Shown: positions 46,275-56,221 of the stretch, one piece after another
How positions within the stretch are numbered: position 1 is the stretch's first letter
How the letters are laid out: each line of letters begins with the position of its first letter
NCBI GenBank assembly: GCA_029838195.1
Contig: JALGVJ010000017.1
Span: 1-64,000, forward strand
DNA from: Promethearchaeota archaeon
GTDB lineage: Archaea; Asgardarchaeota; Lokiarchaeia; Sigyniarchaeales; SOKP01
Length of the DNA: 64,000 bases
Direction: 5' to 3'
The notes under the pieces: model-generated
The model's input: only the letters and a program-made list of their open reading frames with translations
Databases searched by the model: none
Told to the model about the DNA's origin: nothing
Program-made: the position numbers and the translations under genes

Positions 46275-47099
46275 ATGAACCGTGAAGACTTGCCTTTATA
46301 TTCGCAATTACCAAATGGTTGCGGATTAAGTTCATTTTTAATGCTGATTAATCTTGAAAAACACGTTAAATACAAGAACTTATTAGAAGAAATTTTTAAT
46401 CGCCTTAATATTAGGAACTATTTAAAAAGAGATGAATTTAAATGGTCATACAGCTTGAGCTATATATTATTAAAATCCTTGGGAAATAACGTCTTGAGAG
46501 ATTTTTTAAAGAAAAAGAATGAGATCTTGGTAAAATATTACATGCCCATTTTACTTCACGAGTTAAAAGAACCAAAAGAACCCTCTTTAGCTACCCATAA
46601 TGTTATTACTCCTAAAATTCTACATTCATTTGTTCATGATATGAAAACTGATGCTGATTTAAAAATTTTGTTTTATCTTTTTGGAGGCGCGTTCTATCCT
46701 CAAGAGCAAGAATTTTTAGACGGAACGGGAGGTTTATATTTTACTCGTGAGGATTTTGATAATAATAATGGAAAGAGACATGAGAAAAAATTAAAATTAA
46801 TCATGAATCATTTATGGGAGAATAAGGGAAAAAGAATTCCCGTCATTGCTCTGAATAAAGGATATCATTGGGTCGCAATTAATTCCATCACGCCCGACAA
46901 AATCCTCATCATTCATGACCCATTAGGTGGAAAATATTTCATGGAAATCAAGCAGTCAATTCCTGATTATTACCGGTTTTATTTTTTCGACCATGATCCT
47001 AAAAATGCATTTATTTTGCAAGAACAAGTTCGCCGATTCCTTTTCTCGGAAATGAGTAGTGAGTCATGGAAAGGGAAGGAAAAAAATTTAACGGAATAA
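46275..47099 (+). CDS. Papain-like cysteine peptidase (C39-like)
   Basis: 274 residues. Gln and catalytic Cys in SQLPNGCGLSSFLML, His in GYHWVAINS and Asp in IIHDPLGG, in the order of C39/papain-fold enzymes. No signal peptide or ABC domain. The spacing of Cys to His is long (about 180 residues) and filled with helices. It starts 34 bases after the HxlR gene on the same strand, so co-transcription is possible. Substrate unknown. Confidence 0.65.
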   Translation: MNREDLPLYSQLPNGCGLSSFLMLINLEKHVKYKNLLEEIFNRLNIRNYLKRDEFKWSYSLSYILLKSLGNNVLRDFLKKKNEILVKYYMPILLHELKEPKEPSLATHNVITPKILHSFVHDMKTDADLKILFYLFGGAFYPQEQEFLDGTGGLYFTREDFDNNNGKRHEKKLKLIMNHLWENKGKRIPVIALNKGYHWVAINSITPDKILIIHDPLGGKYFMEIKQSIPDYYRFYFFDHDPKNAFILQEQVRRFLFSEMSSESWKGKEKNLTE

Positions 47100-47195
47100 A
47101 AGAAAATTATACCCCATTTTTTAATAAATATTCATTTTACTAAAAAAAAGATATTTTAATTATTTTAATAAAATAACAAAGATTTAAGAGTCAAA

Positions 47196-48326
47196 ATGAA
47201 AGAAAATCAAATAATCGAAAAAATTCACTCGTGTCTTGATTGCAAAAAATGTCTTGAGTCTTGCGATACATATCTTGTTACGCAAGATGAGCTGAAATCT
47301 CCAAACGGGAGATTAAAAATTGCCGATAAAATCTATAGTAATATAGAAATAACAGATGAAGAATTAAACTCGATGTATACTTGTACACTATGCGGAATCT
47401 GTGATTTAGTTTGCGTTCAAAAGATTCCCATCACGGAAATAATTCATGCGTCCAAAGCTAAATTAGTGGAATTGGGGAAAGCTCCTCTTGAAATTCATGA
47501 AAAAATAATTGAAGGTATTTTAAAGTATAATAATTCCGTAAATGGAAATCCGGAAGAGCGTCTAAATTGGTTGCCTGAAAAATACAAAGCTGAAGAGCTA
47601 TTTGAGCAGAAAGATTCTGACACCTTGCTTTTTTTGGGTTGCATGTCCTCATTTAGAGTGAAAGAAAGTGCTAGTGCATCCTATGAAATTCTTAAAAAAG
47701 CCCATTATGATTTTAAAATATTAAAAAATGAACCATGCTGTGGAGAATATGTTTATAGTGCAGGAAAAGTTGAAATAGCAAAAAAAATAATGGAGGATAA
47801 TTTTTCGCTGTTCAAGAATCTTGGAATTAAAAATATTCTCGTAACATGTGCTGGGTGTCTTTATGCATTCAATAAAATATATCCCAAATATATAAAGAAT
47901 TTTAATATTAATGTAAAACACGTGATTCAAGTAATCCATGAATTAGAAAAGCAAGGCAAAATAAAATTGAAACCATTAAATAAGAGGGTAAGTTATCATG
48001 ATGCTTGTAGAATGGTTCGAAAACTTAATAATCTGAAAATATATAGAGAACCGCGAGAACTTCTCGAAAAAACAGAAACTTCTATTAATGAACTGAATAA
48101 AAAAGAAGAAAACACACCTTGTTGCGGAGCAGGTTCCGGAATAAGAGGCGTAGATAGTAGCATCACGATTAAAATTGGCTCTAAAATATTTGAAGAAGTG
48201 AATTCAAAATTAATTATTTCAGCTTGCCCGCTCTGTGTTTTTAATTATCGATATGTAAATTATAAGACACAAAATAATATAGAAACTAAATACATCACGG
48301 ATTTTCTTCTAGATGCCCTTGAATGA
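47196..48326 (+). CDS. Fe-S oxidoreductase with CCG domains (HdrD/GlcF-like)
   Basis: 376 residues. N-terminal two [4Fe-4S] motifs (CLDCKKCLESC and CTLCGICDLVC), then two CCG modules (NEPCCGEYVYSAG with TCAGC, and NTPCCGAGSGIRG with ACPLC). Subunits of this kind transfer electrons in heterodisulfide reductase-like, lactate and glycolate oxidase complexes. No FAD-linked oxidase gene adjoins, so its partner must be elsewhere. Confidence 0.92.
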   Translation: MKENQIIEKIHSCLDCKKCLESCDTYLVTQDELKSPNGRLKIADKIYSNIEITDEELNSMYTCTLCGICDLVCVQKIPITEIIHASKAKLVELGKAPLEIHEKIIEGILKYNNSVNGNPEERLNWLPEKYKAEELFEQKDSDTLLFLGCMSSFRVKESASASYEILKKAHYDFKILKNEPCCGEYVYSAGKVEIAKKIMEDNFSLFKNLGIKNILVTCAGCLYAFNKIYPKYIKNFNINVKHVIQVIHELEKQGKIKLKPLNKRVSYHDACRMVRKLNNLKIYREPRELLEKTETSINELNKKEENTPCCGAGSGIRGVDSSITIKIGSKIFEEVNSKLIISACPLCVFNYRYVNYKTQNNIETKYITDFLLDALE

Positions 48327-48340
48327 GAATTAATACCTAT

Positions 48341-48547
48341 TTAAATCATTTCATTTCTAATACTTTCTACATAGGCACGCAAATGAGATTTATCCGGGTT
48401 TAACCACAATGCCTTTTCATATAATGTTATAGCTTCAAGAAGATTTCCGCCTTCCTCGAATTCTTTTCCTTTTTCTTCATATAAATCAGATAATCGGTTT
48501 TCTGTCGCTTTCATGTAGTTAGATAATTCGGTATAATGTACTCGCAT
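48341..48547 (-). CDS. Small TPR protein
   Basis: 68 residues with one clear TPR motif (YEEKGKEFEEGGNLLEAITLYEKALWLNP) and a capping helix. Converges with the CCG-domain gene, 14 bases apart. Likely protein-protein interaction; partner unknown. Confidence 0.65.
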   Translation of the reverse strand: MRVHYTELSNYMKATENRLSDLYEEKGKEFEEGGNLLEAITLYEKALWLNPDKSHLRAYVESIRNEMI

Positions 48548-48830
48548 TTTTACGAAAGCATGAATGAATCCGATATGATTTAAGATGAGAGAGAGAAACC
48601 TTGTCGTTTTTATTGATAAGCGATTTTTAAATTTCCATTAATCATAAAGAATCAAAAATAGGCTCCAGGCGTTAATTTTTAAATAAAGATTTTAAATCCG
48701 ACAAAGAATCTTAAATGAATATTTTGAAGTCTAATCTCTTACATTAAAAATCGGACTAAAGATCATTTTAATGTACCGCTTTTCATTTTTTAATTAGCTC
48801 TTGAATGTTGAATGAATAAAATGTCTAAAA

Positions 48831-49067
48831 ATGAGATGTATTTTGTCCGGGAAAAAAAATTCTGTTAAAGATTTTGAAAATGCATTAGCATGCTATGAAA
48901 TCATAAAAGAAGCTCTAATAGGATTAACGGAAATCACTCATGTAAATTTTTCAAAAGACGATATCTTTTATGGCGTTGCGCTTGACAATATTCAAGCCAT
49001 CCACGACGCTGTTAATTGCATTCTAGATATTTATAACCCGTATAATGAGCAGAAAAAAAACATTTAA
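48831..49067 (+). CDS. Small hypothetical protein
   Basis: 78 residues, mostly helical with one strand pair (HVNFSKDDIFYGVALD). Family not recognised. An overlapping frame starts at an ATG a few bases earlier (MSKNEMYFVREK) and would join this one if the A8 run at about 48852-48859 were one base shorter, so the true N terminus is uncertain. No strong ribosome site for either start. Confidence 0.45.
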   Translation: MRCILSGKKNSVKDFENALACYEIIKEALIGLTEITHVNFSKDDIFYGVALDNIQAIHDAVNCILDIYNPYNEQKKNI

Positions 49068-49495
49068 TTTTAATTTTATTTAAAAAATGATGCAATGAAA
49101 GAATTTTAAAACTCCCCAAGTTTTCAACTCTTTTTACGGTTCTTCTTAAAAGATTTTTTACTCCCAAAAAAAAATCTTCACCCTAATAGGATCTATTAAT
49201 TGATTAACTCCCTTTTTTCTCTTTATAACTGAAATGAGAAATTAAAATATTATTCAATCTGATATGAATATCATTCAAGAAATAAAGATTAAACATGTGA
49301 AAATACTTCATTTTAATCTCATTTTCAAAAAAAAGGGACGTGATTATTTATTTTACTATTATTGTATGCGGACTTTCCCTTCTAATCAAGAAAAAAAATC
49401 TGTAACCATGAAAAAATTGGAAATGCTTTTATAAGAACAAAAATTAGTTAAATCATCTAATGAATATTTATTCTAAATTATAAAAGTGATAAAAA
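49068..49495. other. Intergenic region, no gene seen
   Basis: 428 AT-rich bases. Stops are frequent in all frames and no tRNA or hairpin stands out. The end holds the promoter of the OsmC gene. Confidence 0.4.
49426..49435 (+). promoter_or_regulatory. TATA box of OsmC gene
   Basis: CTTTTATAAG preceded by GGAAATG (BRE-like). Transcription would begin near 49459, leaving a leader of about 37 bases that contains the GTGAT ribosome site. Confidence 0.5.
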
Positions 49496-50005
49496 ATGCC
49501 CTCATTTAAAGAAACATATGAAGCTATCAAAGAAGATTGGAGTAAGGGAGAAAAAAATTTCAACGTAGAATGCACAATGCTAAAAGAAGGAATGCAAATA
49601 GAATGTGTAATGGGAAATCCTGGTGGTGAGCCTTTTAAACTCTTAATAGATGCTCCTGCTGGATTAGATGGAACGAATAAAGGCCCCTCTCCTTTACTTG
49701 TCATTTTGTCTTCGATTGGTGCTTGTATCATTGCCGTGACGAGATTTTGGGCTAAAATAATGAATATTAATATTAAAGAAATGAAACTCTTCTCGCGCGG
49801 ACACATAAATTTAGGAGCCATTTTTGGACTTGATGATACAAAATTAGCCGGCTATGATAAACTTGAACCCGTAATTCGGATAAAAGCGGATGCTCCGAGA
49901 GAAAAAATTGAAGAATTAATGGAAAAAGTGTTTTCACATTGTCCAATCATAACAAACTTTAGTGGTGCTTCAAAAATAACCCCAAAACTCCAGATTAGAG
50001 AATAA
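49496..50005 (+). CDS. OsmC family peroxidase-like protein
   Basis: 169 residues. OsmC fold with the two redox Cys in SSIGACIIA and FSHCPI, and the PSPLLVILSSIGAC helix. Such proteins reduce organic hydroperoxides, or hydrolyse thioesters in some subfamilies. Upstream AAGTGATAAAAA gives the ribosome site. Confidence 0.88.
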   Translation: MPSFKETYEAIKEDWSKGEKNFNVECTMLKEGMQIECVMGNPGGEPFKLLIDAPAGLDGTNKGPSPLLVILSSIGACIIAVTRFWAKIMNINIKEMKLFSRGHINLGAIFGLDDTKLAGYDKLEPVIRIKADAPREKIEELMEKVFSHCPIITNFSGASKITPKLQIRE

Positions 50006-50240
50006 AAATGATAAATTCTTTATTTTTTTCTTTCTTCTATTTATTTCTAAAAGGAAATTAGAAGATGATGAAAAATCAATTCTCATTATGCTTAAAGGGA
50101 ATTTCGCTCTTCTATTTTTAAAAAGTTAGGCGGGGGGGAACTTTCTTAGGATTTTTTAATAATACTTATGATTTTAATTCTCTTCCATTAATTTACTATT
50201 AATAACATGAAAATATAAAGAAGTAAAAATATAAAGAAAG

Positions 50241-50252
50241 AAAAAAAAAAAA
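50241..50252 (-). terminator. T-run terminator after ABC exporter operon
   Basis: Twelve A on the plus strand, T12 on the transcript, two bases past the stop codon of the permease gene at 50255. Confidence 0.6.
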
Positions 50253-50254
50253 CA

Positions 50255-51403
50255 TTAAAGGATGGCAGTATCATGCCGAAATAAAATAATCCCAATGAGA
50301 GTAGAGATAACCCCTATACTCAAGATAATGGTAATATCTAATCCAATAACATTCCACGTAGTAGCACCATTTATCATCACTTGCCGCATGGCACGAGCTG
50401 CGTAATAGGTTGGTATGGAATGTGAAATGGGATTCTCAAAGTAAAAAAATAGTCCCCCCAAGAATTGAAGGGGTAATATGATAAACCAAGCTAGTCCCCC
50501 AGCTGAAGCTGTAGATTTTGTTAGCGAAGCCAGACATAGTCCCAATCCAAGACATGTAAAGGCAAAAATCATGGGAATCAGAATCAATAAAAATATATTA
50601 ACACCTTCAACAAAATAAGCTCCGACGAGATACAAGAAGAATAGCAGGAGAATAGTTTGAATCAAAGCAACGAATAATTGGGAAAGCATTCCTGAAAGCA
50701 GGATTTCGCTCCGAGCAACGGGCGTGGTACAAAGCCTTTTTAACGTTTGCTTCTCTTTTTCTTCAGCAAAAAAAAGTGAAATTTGACTAATGCATACAAG
50801 AACTCCCGCTATAACAAAACCGGGGGCAAGATAATCAAAGGCAGTCAATTGTATCGTATTTTCAAGACGAGTTGTTATTATTTTAGAAGGTGTTCCTCCA
50901 TTTCGAATGATAATAAGGTGATCGATAATTTGTTTTACGATCGAAGTGACCACGCCTTCCGTTACCTCATCGGGAATTGTCCTAATGAATACTTGAGGTT
51001 CTTTTCGCCTGTTAATTAATTCAGAAAAATTAGAAGGAATTATGATTATTGCATCGATGTTTTCAAATTTTAATAATTTTTCAGCTTCCTCCAGTGAATA
51101 TTCATTTACTTCTCCAATGATTTGAATGTAATCAGTTACTTCTTCTTTTAGGATTTGAATCATTTTTCTAGAGTAAGCAGTTCCGCCTTCTTCTGGATCA
51201 TGATTAATAATTATTAAATCATATTTTGACCGAGAATATGTTTGATTAAAAGCCAAGGCAAAAACTATTATGAGAAGTAGAGGATATCCAATTAGCCACG
51301 TTAATTGAGCTTTATCCCTGTACATGGATTTTAAATTCTTTACAAAAAGAGGCCAAACATGCCCCTTATTCTTATATTTCTTATTTTTATTTTTAAAATT
51401 CAT
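50255..51403 (-). CDS. ABC-2 type transporter permease (long form)
   Basis: 382 residues of the ABC-2/YhgE-like long type: helix near residue 35, a roughly 150-residue extracellular domain (residues about 60-190), then five helices with the LCTTPVARSEILLSG loop. Exports lipids, peptides or drugs with the ATPase that precedes it by 20 bases. Confidence 0.92.
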   Translation of the reverse strand: MNFKNKNKKYKNKGHVWPLFVKNLKSMYRDKAQLTWLIGYPLLLIIVFALAFNQTYSRSKYDLIIINHDPEEGGTAYSRKMIQILKEEVTDYIQIIGEVNEYSLEEAEKLLKFENIDAIIIIPSNFSELINRRKEPQVFIRTIPDEVTEGVVTSIVKQIIDHLIIIRNGGTPSKIITTRLENTIQLTAFDYLAPGFVIAGVLVCISQISLFFAEEKEKQTLKRLCTTPVARSEILLSGMLSQLFVALIQTILLLFFLYLVGAYFVEGVNIFLLILIPMIFAFTCLGLGLCLASLTKSTASAGGLAWFIILPLQFLGGLFFYFENPISHSIPTYYAARAMRQVMINGATTWNVIGLDITIILSIGVISTLIGIILFRHDTAIL

Positions 51404-51423
51404 GAATTTTACACCTCTATTTA

Positions 51424-52368
51424 TTAATCTCGCAAACGCCTCCCCGTTAAATCAAGAAAAACATCTTCTAAAGTGTTTTTTCTAATAGAAATGTCAAGCA
51501 TTTTAACTTGAACTGCATCCATTATTTCGGAAATTCTTCTCAAGCAATCTAACCCATTTAAAATTATACGCCCTTTTCCCACTTTTTTTGCCCATTTAAT
51601 GAAATCTAATTGTTTTAATCTGGAAATGATTTCATCCCGTTTTGGTCGATTCTTTTCTTCCACCTTAAACTCAATAACATCTCCTTCTCCTAAACGCTGT
51701 TTCAACTCATTGGGCCTTCCATGGGCAATGATCTTGCCATAGTCAATGATGACTAATTCATCGCATAAATCATCTGCCTCTTCCATGTTATGAGTGGTTA
51801 ACAGAATGGTACAGTTCTTTTTTTGAAAATCTTTAATAAAATCCCAAACTACTCGACGGCTCTGGGGATCTAATCCCGCACTCGGTTCATCAAAAAATAT
51901 AACATCAGGTTCATGAATTACGGCCATTAACACGTTAACCCGCCTTTTCATGCCTCCCGAGTACTTTTTAACCAAATCATCAGCCCGTTCTAAAAGATTC
52001 ATTTTTTCCAATAACTCTTCCGTTCTTTCTTTATAATCTTTTTTATTCATTCCGTGCATCTGAGCAATGAGATGAATGTTTTCGCGTGCGGTTAATCTCT
52101 CATAGAGCACGATTTCCTGAGGACAGACCCCTATATGCTTTTTAATTTCTTTAGCTTCTTTTTCTAAATCATATCCTAAGATAAATGCATTTCCACTTGT
52201 GGGTGGAAGAATCGTGCTTAACATGGAAATAGTCGTGGTTTTTCCTGCCCCATTTGGTCCCAAAAAACCAAATAATTTTCCTTGGGGTATTTCTAAATCA
52301 ATTTCATCTACAGCAACAAGGTTTCCAAATTTTTTTTTTAACCTATTAGTTTCAATCGCCAACTCCAA
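51424..52368 (-). CDS. ABC transporter ATP-binding protein (DrrA-like)
   Basis: 314 residues. Walker A GPNGAGKTT, signature YSGGMKRRV, Walker B VIFFDEPSAGLDP, H-loop LTTHN, and a C-terminal DrrA-type region. First gene of the exporter operon with the 50255 permease. Confidence 0.95.
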   Translation of the reverse strand: MELAIETNRLKKKFGNLVAVDEIDLEIPQGKLFGFLGPNGAGKTTTISMLSTILPPTSGNAFILGYDLEKEAKEIKKHIGVCPQEIVLYERLTARENIHLIAQMHGMNKKDYKERTEELLEKMNLLERADDLVKKYSGGMKRRVNVLMAVIHEPDVIFFDEPSAGLDPQSRRVVWDFIKDFQKKNCTILLTTHNMEEADDLCDELVIIDYGKIIAHGRPNELKQRLGEGDVIEFKVEEKNRPKRDEIISRLKQLDFIKWAKKVGKGRIILNGLDCLRRISEIMDAVQVKMLDISIRKNTLEDVFLDLTGRRLRD

Positions 52369-52689
52369 TTTTGAACACCAAAAACAATTTTAAATTAAAT
52401 TTATTTATCTACAAAAATAAGGAATATGGAGTCCAATATTTTAAATATAGAAACAAGAAAAATTATTTACACGAGAATAAATATTCAAGCAAAATCGTCG
52501 AAGAAATTATAGAAATTGATGAATAAGAAGGAAAAATGATTATAATAATGTTCTGTATTTAGTGCATTATAAATAATCTTTTTCTTTTTTTTTATACGTT
52601 AAATTGAGGTTTCTATTTATTTCACGCGATATTAGATTTAAAATCTTTTTACAATTCTTTATTCATCTTTAATATTTAATAAGATTCTT
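52369..52689. other. Intergenic region, no gene seen
   Basis: 321 bases between the ABC ATPase start and the enoyl-CoA hydratase 3' end. No coding frame. It must hold the exporter promoter on the minus strand and the terminator of the hydratase gene. Confidence 0.4.
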
Positions 52690-53538
52690 CTATTTTAAAG
52701 GATATCGTGGTTTTCTCTTTTCAAAAAATGCTGAGGTCGCTTCTTGAATATCTTTAGCAGAAAAGGTCACGACGATTGAGCTATTCTCGAATTGAAGCAT
52801 GTTTTCCAAACTCGGAGAATCTAATGAGAGATTAATTGCCTCTTTTGTCATTCGTAGGCCTAAAGGACTCTTAGTTAATAGTTCTTCTGCCAGTTTTATG
52901 CCCTCTTCTAATAACTGCTCCTTCTCAACGACTTTTAAAACTAAACCGATTTTTTCAGCTTCTTTAGCATCCACGAATCGCCCCGTATATAAGATTTCTG
53001 CTGCTCGCGCCATTCCAATTAACCGGGGGAGAAAATAACTCATTCCCACGTCTGCTCCACTTAAACCGAGATGTACAGCCGCATTCATGAATTTCGCTTC
53101 AGGAGTTGCAATGCGCATGTCTGAAGCCAAAGCAAAACCCATTCCCCCACCTGTAGCGGCTCCATGAATTAAGGCAATGATGGGTTGGCTTATTTTTCTC
53201 ATTTTAACGTAAATTTGGCTAATTCTCCATTGATGGTACATTTTACGTTTCAAGGGGTCGGAAATATTTAAAAAATTGAATTTTTCAAGACTTGGGGGTA
53301 ATTTTTTTGAATTCAGTATGATGCCATCTTGAAGATCCATGCCGGCACAGAAAGCTCTACCTTCTCCTTTTAAAATTAAAACGCGACAATCTAAATTAAC
53401 CATTAAATGATCTAAGAGCGCATGTAAATCTTCCTCCATTTGGAAGGTGATTGCGTTTAATTTTTCTGGTCTTTTTAAAGTTAATATCCCCACTCCATTT
53501 TCCTTTAATTCAAATTGTATGGTTTTAAACTCCATCAT
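52690..53538 (-). CDS. Enoyl-CoA hydratase/isomerase family protein (copy 1)
   Basis: 282 residues, crotonase fold. Oxyanion-hole Gly in FCAGMDLQDG and the GGGMGFALASD helix. The two Glu used by classical enoyl-CoA hydratase are absent at the aligned places; instead the SGADVGMSYFLPRLIG motif offers an Asp, as in the dienoyl-CoA isomerase-like branch. Probably part of fatty-acid or branched-chain acyl-CoA breakdown. A paralogue of similar size lies 343 bases upstream. Confidence 0.9.
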   Translation of the reverse strand: MMEFKTIQFELKENGVGILTLKRPEKLNAITFQMEEDLHALLDHLMVNLDCRVLILKGEGRAFCAGMDLQDGIILNSKKLPPSLEKFNFLNISDPLKRKMYHQWRISQIYVKMRKISQPIIALIHGAATGGGMGFALASDMRIATPEAKFMNAAVHLGLSGADVGMSYFLPRLIGMARAAEILYTGRFVDAKEAEKIGLVLKVVEKEQLLEEGIKLAEELLTKSPLGLRMTKEAINLSLDSPSLENMLQFENSSIVVTFSAKDIQEATSAFFEKRKPRYPLK

Positions 53539-53774
53539 ATAATACTCACGTTCTCATGTGTCTTAAATGGTTGTTAAGAAAAACTTTTATGATTTTCGGA
53601 AAAATCAAGTATTTTTAAAAACTTTAGATTAATTAATTAAAATATTAAAAAAAATAATGAAAGATATTTATTAATTCATTTTAAAATGACAGTCGCCGAA
53701 TAGTCAAACCAATTTTGGACAAAATTAGACATGAACACAAAAATAGAGGGGTTTTTTTTAATCGTCTTTTATGA

Positions 53775-53864
53775 TCATTCTTCAGGAACTCTTTCTTTTT
53801 TTGGAGCAAAAAATACAAATAAAAAAAAAAAGATTGGAAAGAAAATTAAAAAGACAGACCTCAT
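53775..53864 (-). CDS. 29-residue single-pass membrane miniprotein
   Basis: Short frame between the two hydratase genes: MRSVFLIFFPIFFF, more Phe/Leu, then APKKERVPEE. One membrane helix with a charged cytosolic tail, and AAAGGATG overlaps the start. Composition is very T-rich, so a chance frame is possible, but the helix plus polar tail is protein-like. Function unknown. Confidence 0.35.
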   Translation of the reverse strand: MRSVFLIFFPIFFFLFVFFAPKKERVPEE

Positions 53865-53880
53865 CCTTTAATTAATATCT

Positions 53881-54735
53881 TCATTTTAGCGGGTATTTCG
53901 GCTTTCTTTTTTCGAAAAAAGCTGCAATCCCTTCATTCAAATCGGAAGAAGTGGAGCATAACATTTGAGTTCTATTTTCTAATTGTATTATGGTTTCTAA
54001 ACTGGGCGAATCCATCGATAAATTAATAGCCTCTTTCGTCATGCGCAGTCCCAATGGACTTTTTGCCAATAAATCACTTGCTAATTCAAGACCGCTTTCC
54101 AATAATTTTTCCTTCTCTACAACTTTCAAAACTAATCCTATTTTTTCTGCTTCATCTGCCTCTATAAATCTTCCCGTATATAAGATCTCTGCGGCTTTAG
54201 ACATCCCAATAAGGCGAGGCAAGTAATAACTACAAGCTAAATCCGCTCCTGAAAAGCCTACTTTAATGAATGCATTATTAAACCGTGCTTCTTTACTCGC
54301 AATGCGAAAGTCAGAAGCGAGGGAAAAAGCAAAACCAACACCAGAAGCGGCTCCCTGAACCAGTGCGATGATGGGTTGGCTGATTCTTCGCATTTTCACG
54401 ATGATTTGAGAAGCTCGCCATTGGGCATAAATTTTTGCCTTAATGATGTCTTTTTCGGGTACATTTAAAAAGAAAAATTTCTCCTTTAGCTCTTCAGGTT
54501 TCTTTTTAGATTGCAATATCGTAGATTCTTTAAGATCTAATCCCGCGCAAAAAACTCTTCCTTCTGCTTTTAAGATTAATACCCTACAATCAAGATTGGT
54601 CATTAAATGATCATATACCGAATGAAGCTCTTCCGACATCTGAAAATTCATGGCGTTTAGTTGATCTGGCCGATTAAAGGTAAGAATACCCACTCCATCG
54701 TCCCGAACTTCAAATTTTAGGGTTTCGTATTCCAT
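53881..54735 (-). CDS. Enoyl-CoA hydratase/isomerase family protein (copy 2)
   Basis: 284 residues, clearly paralogous to 52690-53538 over the whole length (GVGILTFNRPDQLNAMNF, FCAGLDLKES, SGADLACSYYLPRLIG, LAKSPLGLRMTKEAINLS, FFEKRKPKYPLK). The same substitution of the classical catalytic Glu is seen. Old tandem duplication. Converts enoyl-CoA to 3-hydroxyacyl-CoA or isomerises the double bond. Confidence 0.9.
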   Translation of the reverse strand: MEYETLKFEVRDDGVGILTFNRPDQLNAMNFQMSEELHSVYDHLMTNLDCRVLILKAEGRVFCAGLDLKESTILQSKKKPEELKEKFFFLNVPEKDIIKAKIYAQWRASQIIVKMRRISQPIIALVQGAASGVGFAFSLASDFRIASKEARFNNAFIKVGFSGADLACSYYLPRLIGMSKAAEILYTGRFIEADEAEKIGLVLKVVEKEKLLESGLELASDLLAKSPLGLRMTKEAINLSMDSPSLETIIQLENRTQMLCSTSSDLNEGIAAFFEKRKPKYPLK

Positions 54736-54962
54736 TTTTTCACTTCCTATATTATTCTCTATGATAAAAATGTAAGTTGAACTCCATAAAAAGTCATGGA
54801 TTTTCGGGAATTAAATGTACATGAACAAATTTTTAAATTACTCGCTCTATTCGTTTGAATGATCCCATTTTTAAAGAATTTGCTAAGCGAACATGATGAA
54901 TCTGCTTAAGATACCATTCATGGGGCAATCCATGGGATGATGCGCATCAACAAGGTTCACGT

Positions 54963-56132
54963 CTAGTCTACCGGAAGCGTCAAGTCTTCCAATGTCTCTG
55001 GCGCTTTGGTTAAGCTTAGATTTCCATCTTCCGTGATTAGAACCGTGTCAGAATGTCGAAACCCTCCAATTTTTGGAAGGTAAATTCCCGGTTCAATACT
55101 AATGATCATTCCTGGTTCAATTACTCTATCATAGCCAATTGCCACAAAAGGAGCTTCATGTCCTGTGATACCCAAGCCATGGCCTGTACGATGGAGCAAT
55201 TTATCTCCATATCCTCTCTTTTGGAAGATCTTGCGCACCGCCTCATCGACTTTACTGAAATTTTCTCCCGGTATTGCTAATTCAAATGCTTTTTCCCGTG
55301 CTTCCATCATGACTTGAAATGGTTCTCTTGCAACTTCTGGAACCTCTCCTAAGAAAAAAGAACGTTCAATCTCGACACCGTATCCATCTAATTGCCCTCC
55401 AACACCAGACACGTGAGGACCCCCGTGCTCCATGGTAAAAAAAATGTTCGTCATGTTATGAGGGTCGTATGAAATGCTAGGAGGCAATACAATGGCATCT
55501 GCCTTAGAAACCATTGGATTTAAATTAGGTAAGTCTTTCAATACTTTTCCTTGCATGTAGCTTGAAACTTCACTATAAATTTTAATGAAAGGAACACCCG
55601 GCTTGCAAATTTTTAGCAGTTTATCATGACCTTGATTAATGATTTTACATGCATGGACGGTTCTACCGATTTCATAGTCCGTCTTGATTAACCTGCATTC
55701 GTCAATGATATCCGTTCTTATTTTTTGACCCGGCGTTTCTTCATAAATTCTAAGCGTCATGGCTGATTCGACTCCCACACGAGCATCCTTTTCGATGAGT
55801 TTTCGATATTCATCATTCCAGTTTTGTCCTTTGGGTGCGGGATATTCAAAATAATGAATCAACTCTAATTCACAACGAGCGCGTGTTTCTACGTGAGTCT
55901 TTTCCAAGAGAGGTACTAAAAATTTTATGGTTCCATTTTTCGGAATGATCAAAATAAAGGGCCGTTCGTGAACATAATTCGCAAAATTTGTAAGATAATA
56001 AATATTAACCGGATCAAATGCAACGTAATAATCTAGATTTTCTTTTTTCATCAAATTTCGTACTTTTTCTAATCGTGAATTTAATTCCGCTTCATCCGGC
56101 GGCTTTTTTATCGGCTTTGGTATTTTCGTCAT
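54963..56132 (-). CDS. M24 (creatinase/prolidase) family protein, altered metal site
   Basis: 389 residues: N-terminal creatinase-N domain and C-terminal pita-bread domain. In prolidases five ligands bind two metals; here His in TGHGLGITGHE and Glu in ISIEPGIYLP are kept, but the Asp-Asp pair region reads LDGYGVEIERSF (second Asp is Glu, first not obvious) and the last Glu in R-x-E-D is Ser (FRHSD). Peptidase activity is doubtful; a creatinase-like or other C-N hydrolase role is an alternative. Confidence 0.85.
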   Translation of the reverse strand: MTKIPKPIKKPPDEAELNSRLEKVRNLMKKENLDYYVAFDPVNIYYLTNFANYVHERPFILIIPKNGTIKFLVPLLEKTHVETRARCELELIHYFEYPAPKGQNWNDEYRKLIEKDARVGVESAMTLRIYEETPGQKIRTDIIDECRLIKTDYEIGRTVHACKIINQGHDKLLKICKPGVPFIKIYSEVSSYMQGKVLKDLPNLNPMVSKADAIVLPPSISYDPHNMTNIFFTMEHGGPHVSGVGGQLDGYGVEIERSFFLGEVPEVAREPFQVMMEAREKAFELAIPGENFSKVDEAVRKIFQKRGYGDKLLHRTGHGLGITGHEAPFVAIGYDRVIEPGMIISIEPGIYLPKIGGFRHSDTVLITEDGNLSLTKAPETLEDLTLPVD

Positions 56133-56221
56133 ATTGTTTTACTTTCTCTTTTTAAATGAAGATGAATTTATAAGTATATCTTGGTAGAAGATTAAAAAAT
56201 ATAAAAACGTGATTAAAACTA

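Noticed and set aside
43900..52368. The two ABC exporters as a tandem duplication
   Set aside because: Permeases differ in length and topology (258 short type against 382 with an extracellular domain) and the ATPases share only family motifs.
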